The position numbers and the translations under genes were made by a program. This document shows positions 44,926 to 53,972 of a stretch of DNA of 55,001 nucleotides, in pieces. This DNA comes from an uncultured Saprospiraceae bacterium. GTDB lineage: Bacteria; Bacteroidota; Bacteroidia; Chitinophagales; Saprospiraceae. The stretch is taken from contig CALIIW010000219.1 of the NCBI GenBank assembly GCA_938018185.1, positions 1-55,001 of the forward strand. The letters run 5' to 3'. The stretch's first letter is position 1; each line of letters starts with the position of its first letter. The notes under the pieces were generated by a model, which made no database searches, was not told the DNA's origin, and saw only the letters and a list, made by a program, of their open reading frames with translations.

Positions 44926-46307
44926 AGTGGAATATTTTTGAAAGAAAAACTGCTGCAGAAATAAAAAAGCATACTACTCCTTTGGATGTAGAGGCTATGT
45001 GGCAATCCGTTTTGCCAGAGCTCCAGCAAAAAAAGAAAAGGCCTCCCATTTTTCTATTGACCTTTGGGGGTTTAATCCTTGCATCTTTTATTGTGGCTTA
45101 TGTCTTAGTAGCTCCTGCAGAATCAAAATTGGTTTCCACAATAAAAGAAAAACAAGACATAGCTATTGTTAGTAACAAAACCAAGAGTAATCTAGATTTT
45201 AAAACATCTTTGCCAATAGAAAAAAAAGAAATAAAAACCAAAAACCAGACGCTAGTACAAAGAGTAAAGAAGACTCCAACCAAGAAAGACATCTTGACAG
45301 CCAAAGGATTTGTTCCTACAACTTCAAAGTCCAAATTAAAAGAACTAAATGTATTAGAGAGGCCAGCTCATTTAGATTACAACAAAACAGTATCACAGAC
45401 AAAATCAATTTTTCAAAATTCATCTGATCTTAAGAAATCAGATGTTTTTAAATTAAACAACTCAATTGGTAAACAAATACCTGTAGAATTAAAACCATTA
45501 CTAACAAATATCAATTCGTATGAACTAGCAATAAAACCTACGTTTCAATTTATAGAGGTAGAAAAAACTACTATTCATAAAAGTCCAATATTTGCATATA
45601 GTTTGGGTTTAAAATCCGGTATTGGTATGAGCAACAAAAATCTATCAACTACCTCAGAAACATCTGATGATTTTACAGCTTTAAAAGAAAAATCAGAGAC
45701 AAGCTTAGAAACATTTAATTTTGGAATTATTTTAAGAGTACGACACAAGTCAAAATTTTATTTAAGTGCAGGCCTAGCGTATAAAAGAATTAATGAGCGT
45801 ATAAATATCAAAGACGACTTTACATTAATAGGTACAGACCCAGATGCAATAATTGAAATCTATACCGATCAAAATGGGGATCAATTATATTCTACAGGTA
45901 GCTTAACTAAAGAAACAAGCATAGGCTTAAATATTATTCATTACAATTCTCATCAAATTGTATCTGTTCCCCTATCTCTTGCTTATGAATTCAATCTTAA
46001 ATCTCTAAGGGTCTCTCCTGAAATAGGTATAAACATGAATTTGAAAAACATTTCAAAAGGGAAAACAATAAGTGGAAATTCTTACGTTGATTTAATTGAT
46101 GTTGAGGACAAAGATTACTATAAAAATAATTTAGGTCTTTCCTATACAGCAGCCTTCAACATTAATTATTTACTTAGTTCTAAATATGAAATTGGAATAG
46201 CTCCATACTATGAGTACAATCCAAATTCCTTTACAATTTCATCAGCAGCAATATCAGAGTATTACAATAGAGTGGGTGTGAATTTGAATTTAATGTACAC
46301 TTTCTAA
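44922..46307 (+). CDS. Sigma-factor partner: membrane protein with C-terminal outer-membrane beta-barrel domain
   Basis: This 461-residue protein starts with a cytoplasmic segment of about 45 residues (WNIFERKTAAEIKKHT ... LDVEAMWQSVLPEL), then one membrane helix (about 46-66). A long, Lys-rich linker of about 150 residues follows. The last ~250 residues are beta-rich, with alternating aromatic strands (IFAYSLGLKSGIGM, TFNFGIILRVRHKSKFYLSAGLAYKR, SVPLSLAYEFNLKSLRVSPEIG, EIGIAPYYEYNPNSF) that resemble an outer-membrane beta-barrel of the PF13568 type, ending in Phe. The short cytoplasmic start could bind the ECF sigma factor as an anti-sigma would; this is inference. A single chain crossing both membranes would need a linker able to span the periplasm. 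Confidence 0.75.
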   Translation: MKWNIFERKTAAEIKKHTTPLDVEAMWQSVLPELQQKKKRPPIFLLTFGGLILASFIVAYVLVAPAESKLVSTIKEKQDIAIVSNKTKSNLDFKTSLPIEKKEIKTKNQTLVQRVKKTPTKKDILTAKGFVPTTSKSKLKELNVLERPAHLDYNKTVSQTKSIFQNSSDLKKSDVFKLNNSIGKQIPVELKPLLTNINSYELAIKPTFQFIEVEKTTIHKSPIFAYSLGLKSGIGMSNKNLSTTSETSDDFTALKEKSETSLETFNFGIILRVRHKSKFYLSAGLAYKRINERINIKDDFTLIGTDPDAIIEIYTDQNGDQLYSTGSLTKETSIGLNIIHYNSHQIVSVPLSLAYEFNLKSLRVSPEIGINMNLKNISKGKTISGNSYVDLIDVEDKDYYKNNLGLSYTAAFNINYLLSSKYEIGIAPYYEYNPNSFTISSAAISEYYNRVGVNLNLMYTF

Positions 46308-46390
46308 GCAATTCAGGCTAATTAGTTGTTAAAATGGGTCAAATTAGGCCTTATTCTCAAATTTGAGCTGCATCACAACTTGCTTTGCAC

Positions 46391-46398
46391 TATATTTG
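46391..46398 (+). promoter_or_regulatory. Candidate -7 box (TATATTTG) for the metal-receptor unit
   Basis: TATATTTG matches TAnnTTTG. It ends 15 bases before the ATG at 46414, so the transcript would have a short leader. An in-frame TTG at 46363 lies upstream of it and is therefore not the start. Confidence 0.5.
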
Positions 46399-46413
46399 TT
46401 ATATAATCAAGAT

Positions 46414-46764
46414 ATGAGACTTTTTGCTTTCATAATGGCCATATTAATAGCGTTCCCAAATTTGGGATCTGCCTTGACATCAAGTGATTGCTGCTCGCAT
46501 TCGTCTATCTTAGGGGAAGTATTAATAAAAGAAGCCCAGGTGGAAGTTAAAAGTTGTTGCTCCCATTCTCCTGAAAAAGATGGAGAAAAAGAATGTGGTT
46601 CAAAATGTAAGTGTGCCAGTTGTTTTACAACTACTTTGTACAATGTCATTGCTTCGATTATTTCAAATAATCAAGACGAATATTCTCAGACCGTCGCTGA
46701 TTTTACTCAAAGTTATTTCTTTGAATTCCCAATCAATATTTGGCAACCGCCAAAACAAGCTTAG
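46414..46764 (+). CDS. Small Cys-rich exported protein, DUF6660-like
   Basis: Starting at the ATG 46414 gives a 116-residue protein with an N-terminal hydrophobic segment (MRLFAFIMAILIAFPNLG). The mature part is rich in Cys and His: SDCCSHSS, then SCCSHSP, then ECGSKCKCASCF, a set of pairs well suited to bind soft metals. It ends in IWQPPKQA, which I recognise as the typical tail of a small Bacteroidota family (DUF6660) found next to TonB receptors for metals. Function is unproven; a periplasmic metal carrier or sensor is likely. The next gene, 42 bases downstream, encodes such a receptor. Confidence 0.75.
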   Translation: MRLFAFIMAILIAFPNLGSALTSSDCCSHSSILGEVLIKEAQVEVKSCCSHSPEKDGEKECGSKCKCASCFTTTLYNVIASIISNNQDEYSQTVADFTQSYFFEFPINIWQPPKQA

Positions 46765-46806
46765 TTAGTTTTTAATGTATTTTTTTAATTAATTAAGCAT
46801 TTACAA

Positions 46807-49437
46807 ATGAAGAATTTAATTCAATGCTTGATTGTGCTTTTTTTGTCGATTACAATATCGCAAGAAGGTCACAGTCAAGAAATAAACCCATTTTTAGATA
46901 CGCTTGTATATAATGTAAGTGGTCTTTGTGGCTCTTGTCAAGAACGAATCGAAACAGTTGCTATCTTATCTACCGGGGTAATGAAAGCAGCTTATAATAT
47001 CGAGGAAAATGAATTAACCATAGTCTCTCATATTCCTACTTACGATGAAAAACTACTTCACAAAAGTATTGCAAAAGCAGGACATGATACAGAACTAAAA
47101 AAAGCACCTATAGGTGCCTATAACCTCTTGCCGGGATGTTGTAAATACAGAGATCCGAATGCTGCTAACTTTGATCATGGGCAAGTAGAAGTCGAAGGAC
47201 AAAAGGTCAAGGGGGAAGAAGTGTTTCGCGATGTAATAAACCAGCACGATCACGGGGAAGACAAGGTCTGTGGCATGATCTACGAAGAGGACAAACTTGG
47301 CAATCGGGAGCCGCTTATTGGTGCTACCGTTTTATGGCTAGGTACCAGTGATGGTACAACGACTGATCACGAGGGCCATTTTGAAATGAACCAAAATTCA
47401 AATACCAGTGAATTGGTAATTTCTTACGTGAGCTACCAGGCAGACACGATAGACATGAAAGATCAAAGTATGGTCTCCGTTATTTTATCTAATGCAATAC
47501 TCCTAGACCAGGTTGAAGTTGTCCACAGAAAGAAAACAACAGAAATTTCTTATTTAAACCCAATCAAGATTCAAAACATTGGTGAGAAAGAGTTATTAAA
47601 AGCTGCTTGCTGTAACGTAGCGGAAAGTTTTGAAACAACTCCTGCAATAGACGTAACTTTTACAGATGCTGTAACTGGAACAAGGAAGATTCAAATGCTG
47701 GGTTTGGAAGGACCTTATATTCAGATCATGAGGGAGAATGTTCCCTACATTAGAGGTCTTGCAGCTGTATATGGTTTATCCTATACACCTGGTGCATGGT
47801 TACAAGGCATCCAACTAAACCTAGGGGCAGGGTCTGTAGCGAATGGTTTTGAGAGCTTTACCGGACAAATCAATTTAGAAATCAGAAAGCCTGAGGATAT
47901 GGATAGGTTCTATTTTAACCTATACGCCAATGAAGGAGGCCGTACAGAAGCTAATGCAGTCATCCGACATAACATATCAGAAAAATGGTATTCCGGCACA
48001 TTACTTCATGGAAAATACGATGCCCTAGAGCAAGATCGAAACAACGATGATTTTCTTGATGGCGCTTTAAGTAGATCTGTGATCGCTATGAACAGATGGA
48101 AATTTTATGGTGACGATGGCTTTAGATTTCAACTTGGAATCAAAGGAACTTACATTCAAAATGTAAGTGGTCAAGTTGGCTTTGATGAAATAAAAGATCA
48201 AGAAGTTGTAAATCTATGGGGAGCTCAAGTTACAACAAACCGATATGAAGCATGGGCTAAGGCTGGAAAAATATTTGATAATAATCCATTCAAGACTATA
48301 GGTCTACAAATAGCTGGTGTATATCATGACCAAGAAGCCAACTACGGCAAATTAGATTACGACGCAAAACAAGAATCATTTTATAGTAATTTGATTTTTC
48401 AAAATGTTTTAGGAAATTCTTCTCATAAATATAAAGTAGGCCTAAGCTACCAATATGATAAGTATGATGAAATGTTAGGCATTCAATATTTAAGAGAAGA
48501 ATCTATCCCTGGGGCTTTTGCTGAATACACCTATTCTTTTTTAGATAAGTTTAATTTAGTTTTGGGTTTAAGAGGCGATCATCATAATAATTATGGATTT
48601 TTCGCAACTCCAAGATTGCATATGAGATGGGCGCCTAATGAGAAATTTGTATTGCGTGCTGCGGGAGGAAGGGCACAAAGAACAGCATCTATTTTTGCGG
48701 AGAATACTGGAATGTTTGCAACCAATAGACGTTTAAGTCTACAAGCAGATGCACACCCAGATAATCCTTATGGTTTAAATCCTGAAATTGCATGGAACTT
48801 TGGTCTTAATTTAAGCAAGTTAATTATGATTAATAATAGAGAGGCTGTGATTGGCTTTGATTATTATTACACCTTTTTTGAAGACCAAGTAGTATTTGAT
48901 TATGATGTAAATCCTAATGAAGTTAGAATTTATAATCTTACCGGGAGGTCCTTTTCTAGTAGTATTCAAGCTCAGATTGATTATGAGATCATTCCAAAAT
49001 TTGATATGAGGATTGCCTATAGGTTTAATGATGTAAAAACTAAATACAAATTTATAGATGATATATTGCAGAAGCCATTAGTGGCTAGGCAACGAGCATT
49101 TTTAAATCTTGCCTATGAAACAGCAGGTCTTTGGAAGTTTGATGCAACGCTTAATTGGCAAGGGACAAAAAGAATCCCAAGCACTGAAACCAATCCAGTA
49201 TCTTATCAAAGAGAAATACAATCTCCTAACTTCTTTGTTGTAAATGCTCAAGTAAGTAAGATGTTTGCAAACAAATTAGATATATACTGTGGTGTAGAAA
49301 ATCTTTTAAACTACAAACAGGATGATCCTATCATCTCAGTTGAAAATCCATTTGGAGAATACTTTGATAGTAGTTTGATCTGGGGACCAGTCTTTGGTAG
49401 AAATATTTATGCTGGATTGAGATATACTATTGAGTAA
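46807..49437 (+). CDS. TonB-dependent receptor with N-terminal HMA-like and carboxypeptidase-like domains
   Basis: This 876-residue protein has a signal peptide (to about EGHSQ). At residues ~34-100 is an HMA-like (heavy-metal-associated) domain with GLCGSC (Cys41 and Cys44), close to the GMxCxxC metal loop. A carboxypeptidase regulatory-like domain follows (about 150-230, GATVLWLGTSDGTTTDHEGHFEM), then a plug (about 240-370; it includes AACCNVAESFETTPAIDV and YIQIMRENVPYIRGL) and a 22-strand barrel ending in RYTIE. An extra Cys pair (PGCCKYRD) links the HMA domain to the next. The design suggests that the periplasmic HMA domain handles copper, zinc or another soft metal during TonB-driven uptake. 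The neighbouring Cys-rich protein supports this; the metal is unknown. Confidence 0.88.
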   Translation: MKNLIQCLIVLFLSITISQEGHSQEINPFLDTLVYNVSGLCGSCQERIETVAILSTGVMKAAYNIEENELTIVSHIPTYDEKLLHKSIAKAGHDTELKKAPIGAYNLLPGCCKYRDPNAANFDHGQVEVEGQKVKGEEVFRDVINQHDHGEDKVCGMIYEEDKLGNREPLIGATVLWLGTSDGTTTDHEGHFEMNQNSNTSELVISYVSYQADTIDMKDQSMVSVILSNAILLDQVEVVHRKKTTEISYLNPIKIQNIGEKELLKAACCNVAESFETTPAIDVTFTDAVTGTRKIQMLGLEGPYIQIMRENVPYIRGLAAVYGLSYTPGAWLQGIQLNLGAGSVANGFESFTGQINLEIRKPEDMDRFYFNLYANEGGRTEANAVIRHNISEKWYSGTLLHGKYDALEQDRNNDDFLDGALSRSVIAMNRWKFYGDDGFRFQLGIKGTYIQNVSGQVGFDEIKDQEVVNLWGAQVTTNRYEAWAKAGKIFDNNPFKTIGLQIAGVYHDQEANYGKLDYDAKQESFYSNLIFQNVLGNSSHKYKVGLSYQYDKYDEMLGIQYLREESIPGAFAEYTYSFLDKFNLVLGLRGDHHNNYGFFATPRLHMRWAPNEKFVLRAAGGRAQRTASIFAENTGMFATNRRLSLQADAHPDNPYGLNPEIAWNFGLNLSKLIMINNREAVIGFDYYYTFFEDQVVFDYDVNPNEVRIYNLTGRSFSSSIQAQIDYEIIPKFDMRIAYRFNDVKTKYKFIDDILQKPLVARQRAFLNLAYETAGLWKFDATLNWQGTKRIPSTETNPVSYQREIQSPNFFVVNAQVSKMFANKLDIYCGVENLLNYKQDDPIISVENPFGEYFDSSLIWGPVFGRNIYAGLRYTIE

Positions 49438-49458
49438 AACAATAGCATTGATACATAT

Positions 49459-49496
49459 AAAAAACCGATTTCAAAATAATTTGAAATCGGTTTTTT
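49459..49496. terminator. Bidirectional hairpin terminator
   Basis: AAAAAACCGATTTCAAA (49459-49475) and TTTGAAATCGGTTTTTT (49480-49496) form a perfect 17-bp stem with a 4-base loop and A/T runs at its base. It separates the TonB receptor gene from the convergent glycan cluster and should work in both directions. Confidence 0.9.
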
Positions 49497-49512
49497 TAGT
49501 GTACGATGATGT

Positions 49513-50637
49513 CTAACACAATCTTACAAAATCTTCTGCAAACTTAAGTACCGCTTCCTTATAGTCCGACCTTGTACTTCCAATAGGTTTCTTCGCTAAA
49601 TGTTTTTTAATTAAAGAGGCTAATACACTAGGCTCGTCTATAGGAAAGAAATCGCAGTCCTTTTTAATTTGTTCTCGATGCAGGCCAATATCAGAAACAA
49701 GAATATATTTATTTAAGGCTTTGGCATCCTCAACGACCGTACTCCAACCTTCAAACTTGGAAGGCTGGATAATAGCAATTGATTCTTTCATCAATTTCAA
49801 TTGCTCATCCCGAGCTATAAAACCAAGAATCTTAATCCACCTTTCTAAACCATGCTCTTTAGAATAATTCATCAGCTCATTATAATATCCTTTCACTGAA
49901 GCGCTATCATATTTTCCGGTGAAAACTATTTGAAAATCTAAGGTTTCACTTTTCAATTCATTAATTGCTTTTAAAACCAAGAGGTGATTCTTATGCTTCC
50001 AGAACTGATTGGATACAATAAAATAATTTGGATTAAGTTCAAATTTTTGAATAAGTGGTTGAATAGCTAGGTGATCATATTTCGGAATTAAACTGGCAAA
50101 TTTCAAAATATGAACATTACTATTTTGGTTGGGGTAGAATTTATTATAATCCTTTGCAGCATTAAGGCTACTAAAAGCAATCTCAACCTTATTCTTAGCA
50201 AAATGATTGTACAAGTTTGACCTTCTTTTAAGTTCTACATCCGAAAATAACTGAGGGAAATATTTTTCTTGAAAATCAGGAATCCAATAAATCTTTCTAT
50301 TACTATTATTCACACCTAGTGAATCTAAATATGGGTAAATAGTTTGATTTTTAAATTTACCATAGAATCCGCCAAGTATAGGAAACTTAAACAACTCAAA
50401 GGAGATCTTATTAATCAGTCTTAAGAGAAAGTTCATTTTAGTATAAGTAGCATCTGGATAATTGATCCGTTTCAAGCGTTCTAATCCTTCATCATTGTTA
50501 TACAGAAATGAAATTATAGGCTGCTGCTTTTTGGGAAGAAGCATACAAGCTTTTGCTATGTGCTCTATATAATATGCACCAGCAATCCAAGATTTATTAT
50601 AATTGTAAACTAAGACTACTTTCTTTTGTTCAGCCAT
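49513..50637 (-). CDS. GT4-like glycosyltransferase
   Basis: This 374-residue GT-B-type enzyme has an N-terminal acceptor domain (VVLVYNYNKSWIAGAYYIEHI) and a C-terminal donor domain. The donor domain has YFIVSNQFWKHKNHLLVLKAI, IVFTGKYD, IKILGFIARDEQLKLM and IQPSKFEGWSTVVEDAKALNKYILVSD (E-x7-E). It is the last gene of the minus-strand glycan cluster; its start overlaps the epimerase gene by 22 bases. Sugar and acceptor unknown. Confidence 0.88.
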   Translation of the reverse strand: MAEQKKVVLVYNYNKSWIAGAYYIEHIAKACMLLPKKQQPIISFLYNNDEGLERLKRINYPDATYTKMNFLLRLINKISFELFKFPILGGFYGKFKNQTIYPYLDSLGVNNSNRKIYWIPDFQEKYFPQLFSDVELKRRSNLYNHFAKNKVEIAFSSLNAAKDYNKFYPNQNSNVHILKFASLIPKYDHLAIQPLIQKFELNPNYFIVSNQFWKHKNHLLVLKAINELKSETLDFQIVFTGKYDSASVKGYYNELMNYSKEHGLERWIKILGFIARDEQLKLMKESIAIIQPSKFEGWSTVVEDAKALNKYILVSDIGLHREQIKKDCDFFPIDEPSVLASLIKKHLAKKPIGSTRSDYKEAVLKFAEDFVRLC

Positions 50638-51518
50638 TGGTAATATTGCTCTAATCCTTTTTGCATATCAAATTTAGCTTGAAAGCCGAAAGATTTCAAA
50701 TCCGAAATATCAGCAAGCCAATTTTTAGGGTCCCCTATTTTTTCTTCTCCTGAAAAGTTAATTTCAATTTCTTTGTCATAAAAACTTGTAAATATTTCTG
50801 CTGTTTTTGCAATACTTACTTCTACCCCAGAAGCAACATTATAAATATCTGCTTTAAACTCCGAAGATTTAGTAATTGCATGTAAAGCATCCACAAGATC
50901 ACTTATATAAATAAAGTCTCTACTCTCCTGCCCTGTTCCATACAAATCCAACCTACCGGTTTCCGAAATCTTTTTATGCATATCCCAAAACAATTGTTTT
51001 TTCAAGCCAGCACCATAAGCAGAAAAAATCCTAGCAATAGCTGATTTAACTTTAAAGTTTTGATTAAACTCTTCACACAACATCTCGCTTTGCAGCTTAT
51101 GCCACCCATACGGGGACATTGGCTTAGTAGGAGCAGAAACATTAATGGGAAGTTCTACCGGGTTGCCATAGACAGCTGCAGAGGATAGCGTCAAAAATTT
51201 ACATCCAGGTTGAAAAGTACGAATGGCATCTAAAATATAAAATACGTTTTGCGTATTTAAACTATAGTCTTTTAACGGCTCTAGAAACGAAAATCTGACA
51301 TTAGCTGCTCCTGAAGCATTTATACAATAATCAAACGCCACATCCTCAAAGATAGAATAGAAATCTTTTTGTGATCCAATATTAAAATAATAGCGATCTG
51401 CTGCATAATCAATAATAATATCAGCACTATATGCTTCAAAGTCTTCTTGCCTTTTATAAAAATCAAGTAGATGACTTCCAATAAATCCACAACCACCTAT
51501 TATTAATATTTTTTTCAT
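50616..51518 (-). CDS. NAD-dependent epimerase/dehydratase
   Basis: This 300-residue protein is an extended short-chain dehydrogenase. The NAD-binding loop is ILIIGGCGFIGSHLLDFY, and the catalytic motif is SPYGWHKLQSEML (Tyr and Lys of YxxxK), preceded by LTLSSAAVYGNP with the Ser. Enzymes of this family modify nucleotide sugars by epimerisation or dehydration. The gene is 3 bases downstream of the gene at 51522, and overlaps the glycosyltransferase gene downstream, so all are one operon. The specific sugar cannot be told from sequence. Confidence 0.9.
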   Translation of the reverse strand: MKKILIIGGCGFIGSHLLDFYKRQEDFEAYSADIIIDYAADRYYFNIGSQKDFYSIFEDVAFDYCINASGAANVRFSFLEPLKDYSLNTQNVFYILDAIRTFQPGCKFLTLSSAAVYGNPVELPINVSAPTKPMSPYGWHKLQSEMLCEEFNQNFKVKSAIARIFSAYGAGLKKQLFWDMHKKISETGRLDLYGTGQESRDFIYISDLVDALHAITKSSEFKADIYNVASGVEVSIAKTAEIFTSFYDKEIEINFSGEEKIGDPKNWLADISDLKSFGFQAKFDMQKGLEQYYQWLNKRK

Positions 51519-51521
51519 TAT

Positions 51522-52460
51522 TTACTTAGGGCTTAAAAAATTTAGAGCCTTTTTACTAAGGTCAAAAATAAAATTTTCTTTTGTTATTTTACGTGCATAA
51601 TCTTTACTGATCCAATTTGGCTCATCGATATAAAAATTTCTTAATGCTTTTATTTCACTATTAAGATAGATCTTTTCTTTAAAGGGGTCAAAACTTAAAA
51701 CTTCATTAGCTTTTTTAAGGTATGTATTATCATTTTCAGATTTAACGATAATCATTTCCTTTCTTTCTGAATCCAAGGTAACAATTTCACCATAACGGAA
51801 TGCTGGTATTCCCAATTCCATAGCATAAAAGAAAGCAGAAGTGATAGAGTTACCAGTTACGTACTTAAAACCCTTTATATTCTCATAAGTATTTTGTAGA
51901 TGATTTGCATCATAAATATGACCATTGGTAGTTATTTCAAAACCTCTGTCCAAAAATAATTTTTCTCTTCCCAATATAAAATCTTTCCAATACAGACAAA
52001 TCTTAATGGGCTTAAATTCATCCGGCAACTTTAAAAGCAAGTCAGCATAAATTTCCCAATTAAAAACGGAATTCACATAATGTGTAGAGTGAGAAGGAAA
52101 GACTAAAGTTCCTTCTACATTTTCATTTCTTTTAAGTCCATTCATTCTTCTATAATGTACAGCTAAAGGACCAAGTATTTCGACTTTTTTATTGCTTATA
52201 TCTTGAAGAAATTTCTTTCTATGAGAAGTATTTACAAACACAATCTCATTCTTCGAATTTTTAATCTTGTCATTAATATAATCTGGCATAATGCTTATGC
52301 CATGCTCAAGAAATATTGTATAATGTACTGGAAGATAATTTGGTAATCCAGTGTACTGTTTGAATATATTATCAATACCGTAGTATTGGCTCATTCTTAA
52401 ATGATGTCCTTTCTTTTCAATTTCAAATATTTTTTCTATTTCTTTTTCCAAGTTAAGCAC
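51522..52460 (-). CDS. Unrecognised protein, possible GT-B-type glycosyltransferase
   Basis: This 312-residue soluble protein starts with a GTG at 52460; the next in-frame ATG (residue 23) would trim a helix. I do not recognise a named family. It has features of capsule-type GT-B enzymes: GPLAVHYRR, then LVFPSHSTHYVNSVFNWE, then KICLYWKDFILG and finally GFKYVTGNSITSAFFYAMELGIPAFRYGE, in which a conserved Gly-Asn/Ser-Ala-Tyr-Pro sequence resembles the donor-binding end of sialyl- or polysaccharide transferases. Its place between pseI, a flippase and an epimerase makes a glycan role likely; transfer of pseudaminic acid itself is a possible but untested role. Confidence 0.6.
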   Translation of the reverse strand: MLNLEKEIEKIFEIEKKGHHLRMSQYYGIDNIFKQYTGLPNYLPVHYTIFLEHGISIMPDYINDKIKNSKNEIVFVNTSHRKKFLQDISNKKVEILGPLAVHYRRMNGLKRNENVEGTLVFPSHSTHYVNSVFNWEIYADLLLKLPDEFKPIKICLYWKDFILGREKLFLDRGFEITTNGHIYDANHLQNTYENIKGFKYVTGNSITSAFFYAMELGIPAFRYGEIVTLDSERKEMIIVKSENDNTYLKKANEVLSFDPFKEKIYLNSEIKALRNFYIDEPNWISKDYARKITKENFIFDLSKKALNFLSPK

Positions 52461-52468
52461 TATACAAA

Positions 52469-53899
52469 TTAGTTATTAAGGATTAATGGTTTTATTTGTT
52501 TACCATAAAGTGTTGCTGCTAAAAGTCCAAACAATAAGGTTTTTAAGATAAGACCGAAAGGATCTAATGCTGTTTGAGGAATAAACTTATAATAAACTAT
52601 TACTAATAAAATTAAATACAATGATAGTATAAGAATTCTTTTGCCTGGCAGCTTTGGTAACTTTAAAACAAACTGAGTAACAAATAAAGAAACAAAAAGC
52701 ATAACCAAATAAGAAACAAAAGTTGTATAAGCTGCCGCCATATATCCATAAATTGGAATGTAGTAAAAATTTAGAGCAATGTTAATAACAACCGCTATTA
52801 GTACAATCACTGTTAAATAAATATTTTTCTTTTTGAAGTAAATACCTCTATTGTAGAACTGGGAAAGGCCAAACAAAAAGTACCCTCCTACAATAATCGG
52901 GACAATGGCCAAGCCTTCGTGAAAATCCTCATTTCGAGCAAGTAAAGTTCCTAGATCAACTGCGTACAAAACTAAGAAGGCTGTTGCTAAAACTAGAAGC
53001 TTTGTCAAACTAATAACTTGCATTCCTGCAGCATTAAAATCTGACGCATTCATCCATTTGTAATAATCTGGATTTGAGCCATTCAGAAGAGCGGTTATAA
53101 ATCCAGCAAGTAACATCCCTATTTTGTATGCAAAGCTGTATAAGCCTGCTTCGCTTTGACCAACATTGGCGTTTATATAAAACTGATCAAAAGAATGCAA
53201 TATATATCCACTTAAAATAAATGGAATCAATGGAAAACTATAGTTAACAATATAGTGCAGATGCTTTTTGCTGAATGCTAATTTTACATAAGGATAGATT
53301 TTATAAATCAAGAACAGGCAAACCAAAAACATTGCAATGAATTCCCCCTTTATCTTGCCCATGTAAGTTTCATTGCTCATTAAAAACAAGCCTACAACAA
53401 TAAGGCTGAATTTAAAATAATGCATCACTACCTGGGTCCAGGAGACTAAGGTAGATTTCTTTTGCGGAACAAATATTTGCAGATAAACACTAAATATAAT
53501 TGCCATAAAAGAAAAGCCCAATAACCAAGGAATTACTTTTTCAGGCAGATTAATAAAAGCTGCAATTTGTCCGCGAAAAAGAAATATTATTAAACTGAAT
53601 ACGAGAAATATTGAAGTAGTAGAAATTATGGTTGTGCCCATAAAGGACTTGAAATCCTCTTTTTCTTCATAAAAATAACGCGAAACGGCACCATTCAAAT
53701 TTAAGCTTAATAAAATCCCAAAAACTAAACTATATGAAATGTAGACATTGACAATGCCGTATTCTTCTGTAGATAAAAAATAGGTATAAACTGGTAATGA
53801 AATAAGCCCTAATGCCTGAATAGCAACTTGTGCAGAAAAGTAAGTACTTATATTTCTGAAAGTTTCGAAAAAAGAAAGCTCATTTAATCGGTTAAGCAT
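52469..53899 (-). CDS. Oligosaccharide flippase (Wzx-type)
   Basis: This 476-residue protein has twelve to fourteen membrane segments. The N-terminus is typical for the MOP/Wzx superfamily (NISTYFSAQVAIQALGLISLPVYTYFLSTEEYGIVNVYISY), and the C-terminal half holds repeated six-helix units with YGYMAAAYTTFVSYLVMLF. It should carry lipid-linked glycan units across the inner membrane. It is in the middle of the glycan operon, 73 bases after pseI and 8 bases before the next gene, and differs from the flippase at 32288. Confidence 0.9.
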   Translation of the reverse strand: MLNRLNELSFFETFRNISTYFSAQVAIQALGLISLPVYTYFLSTEEYGIVNVYISYSLVFGILLSLNLNGAVSRYFYEEKEDFKSFMGTTIISTTSIFLVFSLIIFLFRGQIAAFINLPEKVIPWLLGFSFMAIIFSVYLQIFVPQKKSTLVSWTQVVMHYFKFSLIVVGLFLMSNETYMGKIKGEFIAMFLVCLFLIYKIYPYVKLAFSKKHLHYIVNYSFPLIPFILSGYILHSFDQFYINANVGQSEAGLYSFAYKIGMLLAGFITALLNGSNPDYYKWMNASDFNAAGMQVISLTKLLVLATAFLVLYAVDLGTLLARNEDFHEGLAIVPIIVGGYFLFGLSQFYNRGIYFKKKNIYLTVIVLIAVVINIALNFYYIPIYGYMAAAYTTFVSYLVMLFVSLFVTQFVLKLPKLPGKRILILSLYLILLVIVYYKFIPQTALDPFGLILKTLLFGLLAATLYGKQIKPLILNN

Positions 53900-53972
53900 T
53901 ATTGTTTACCAGCTCAAATTTTCATGATTAATCAATCTATATTATACTGATTTCTGTAGTTTATGTTTGATT

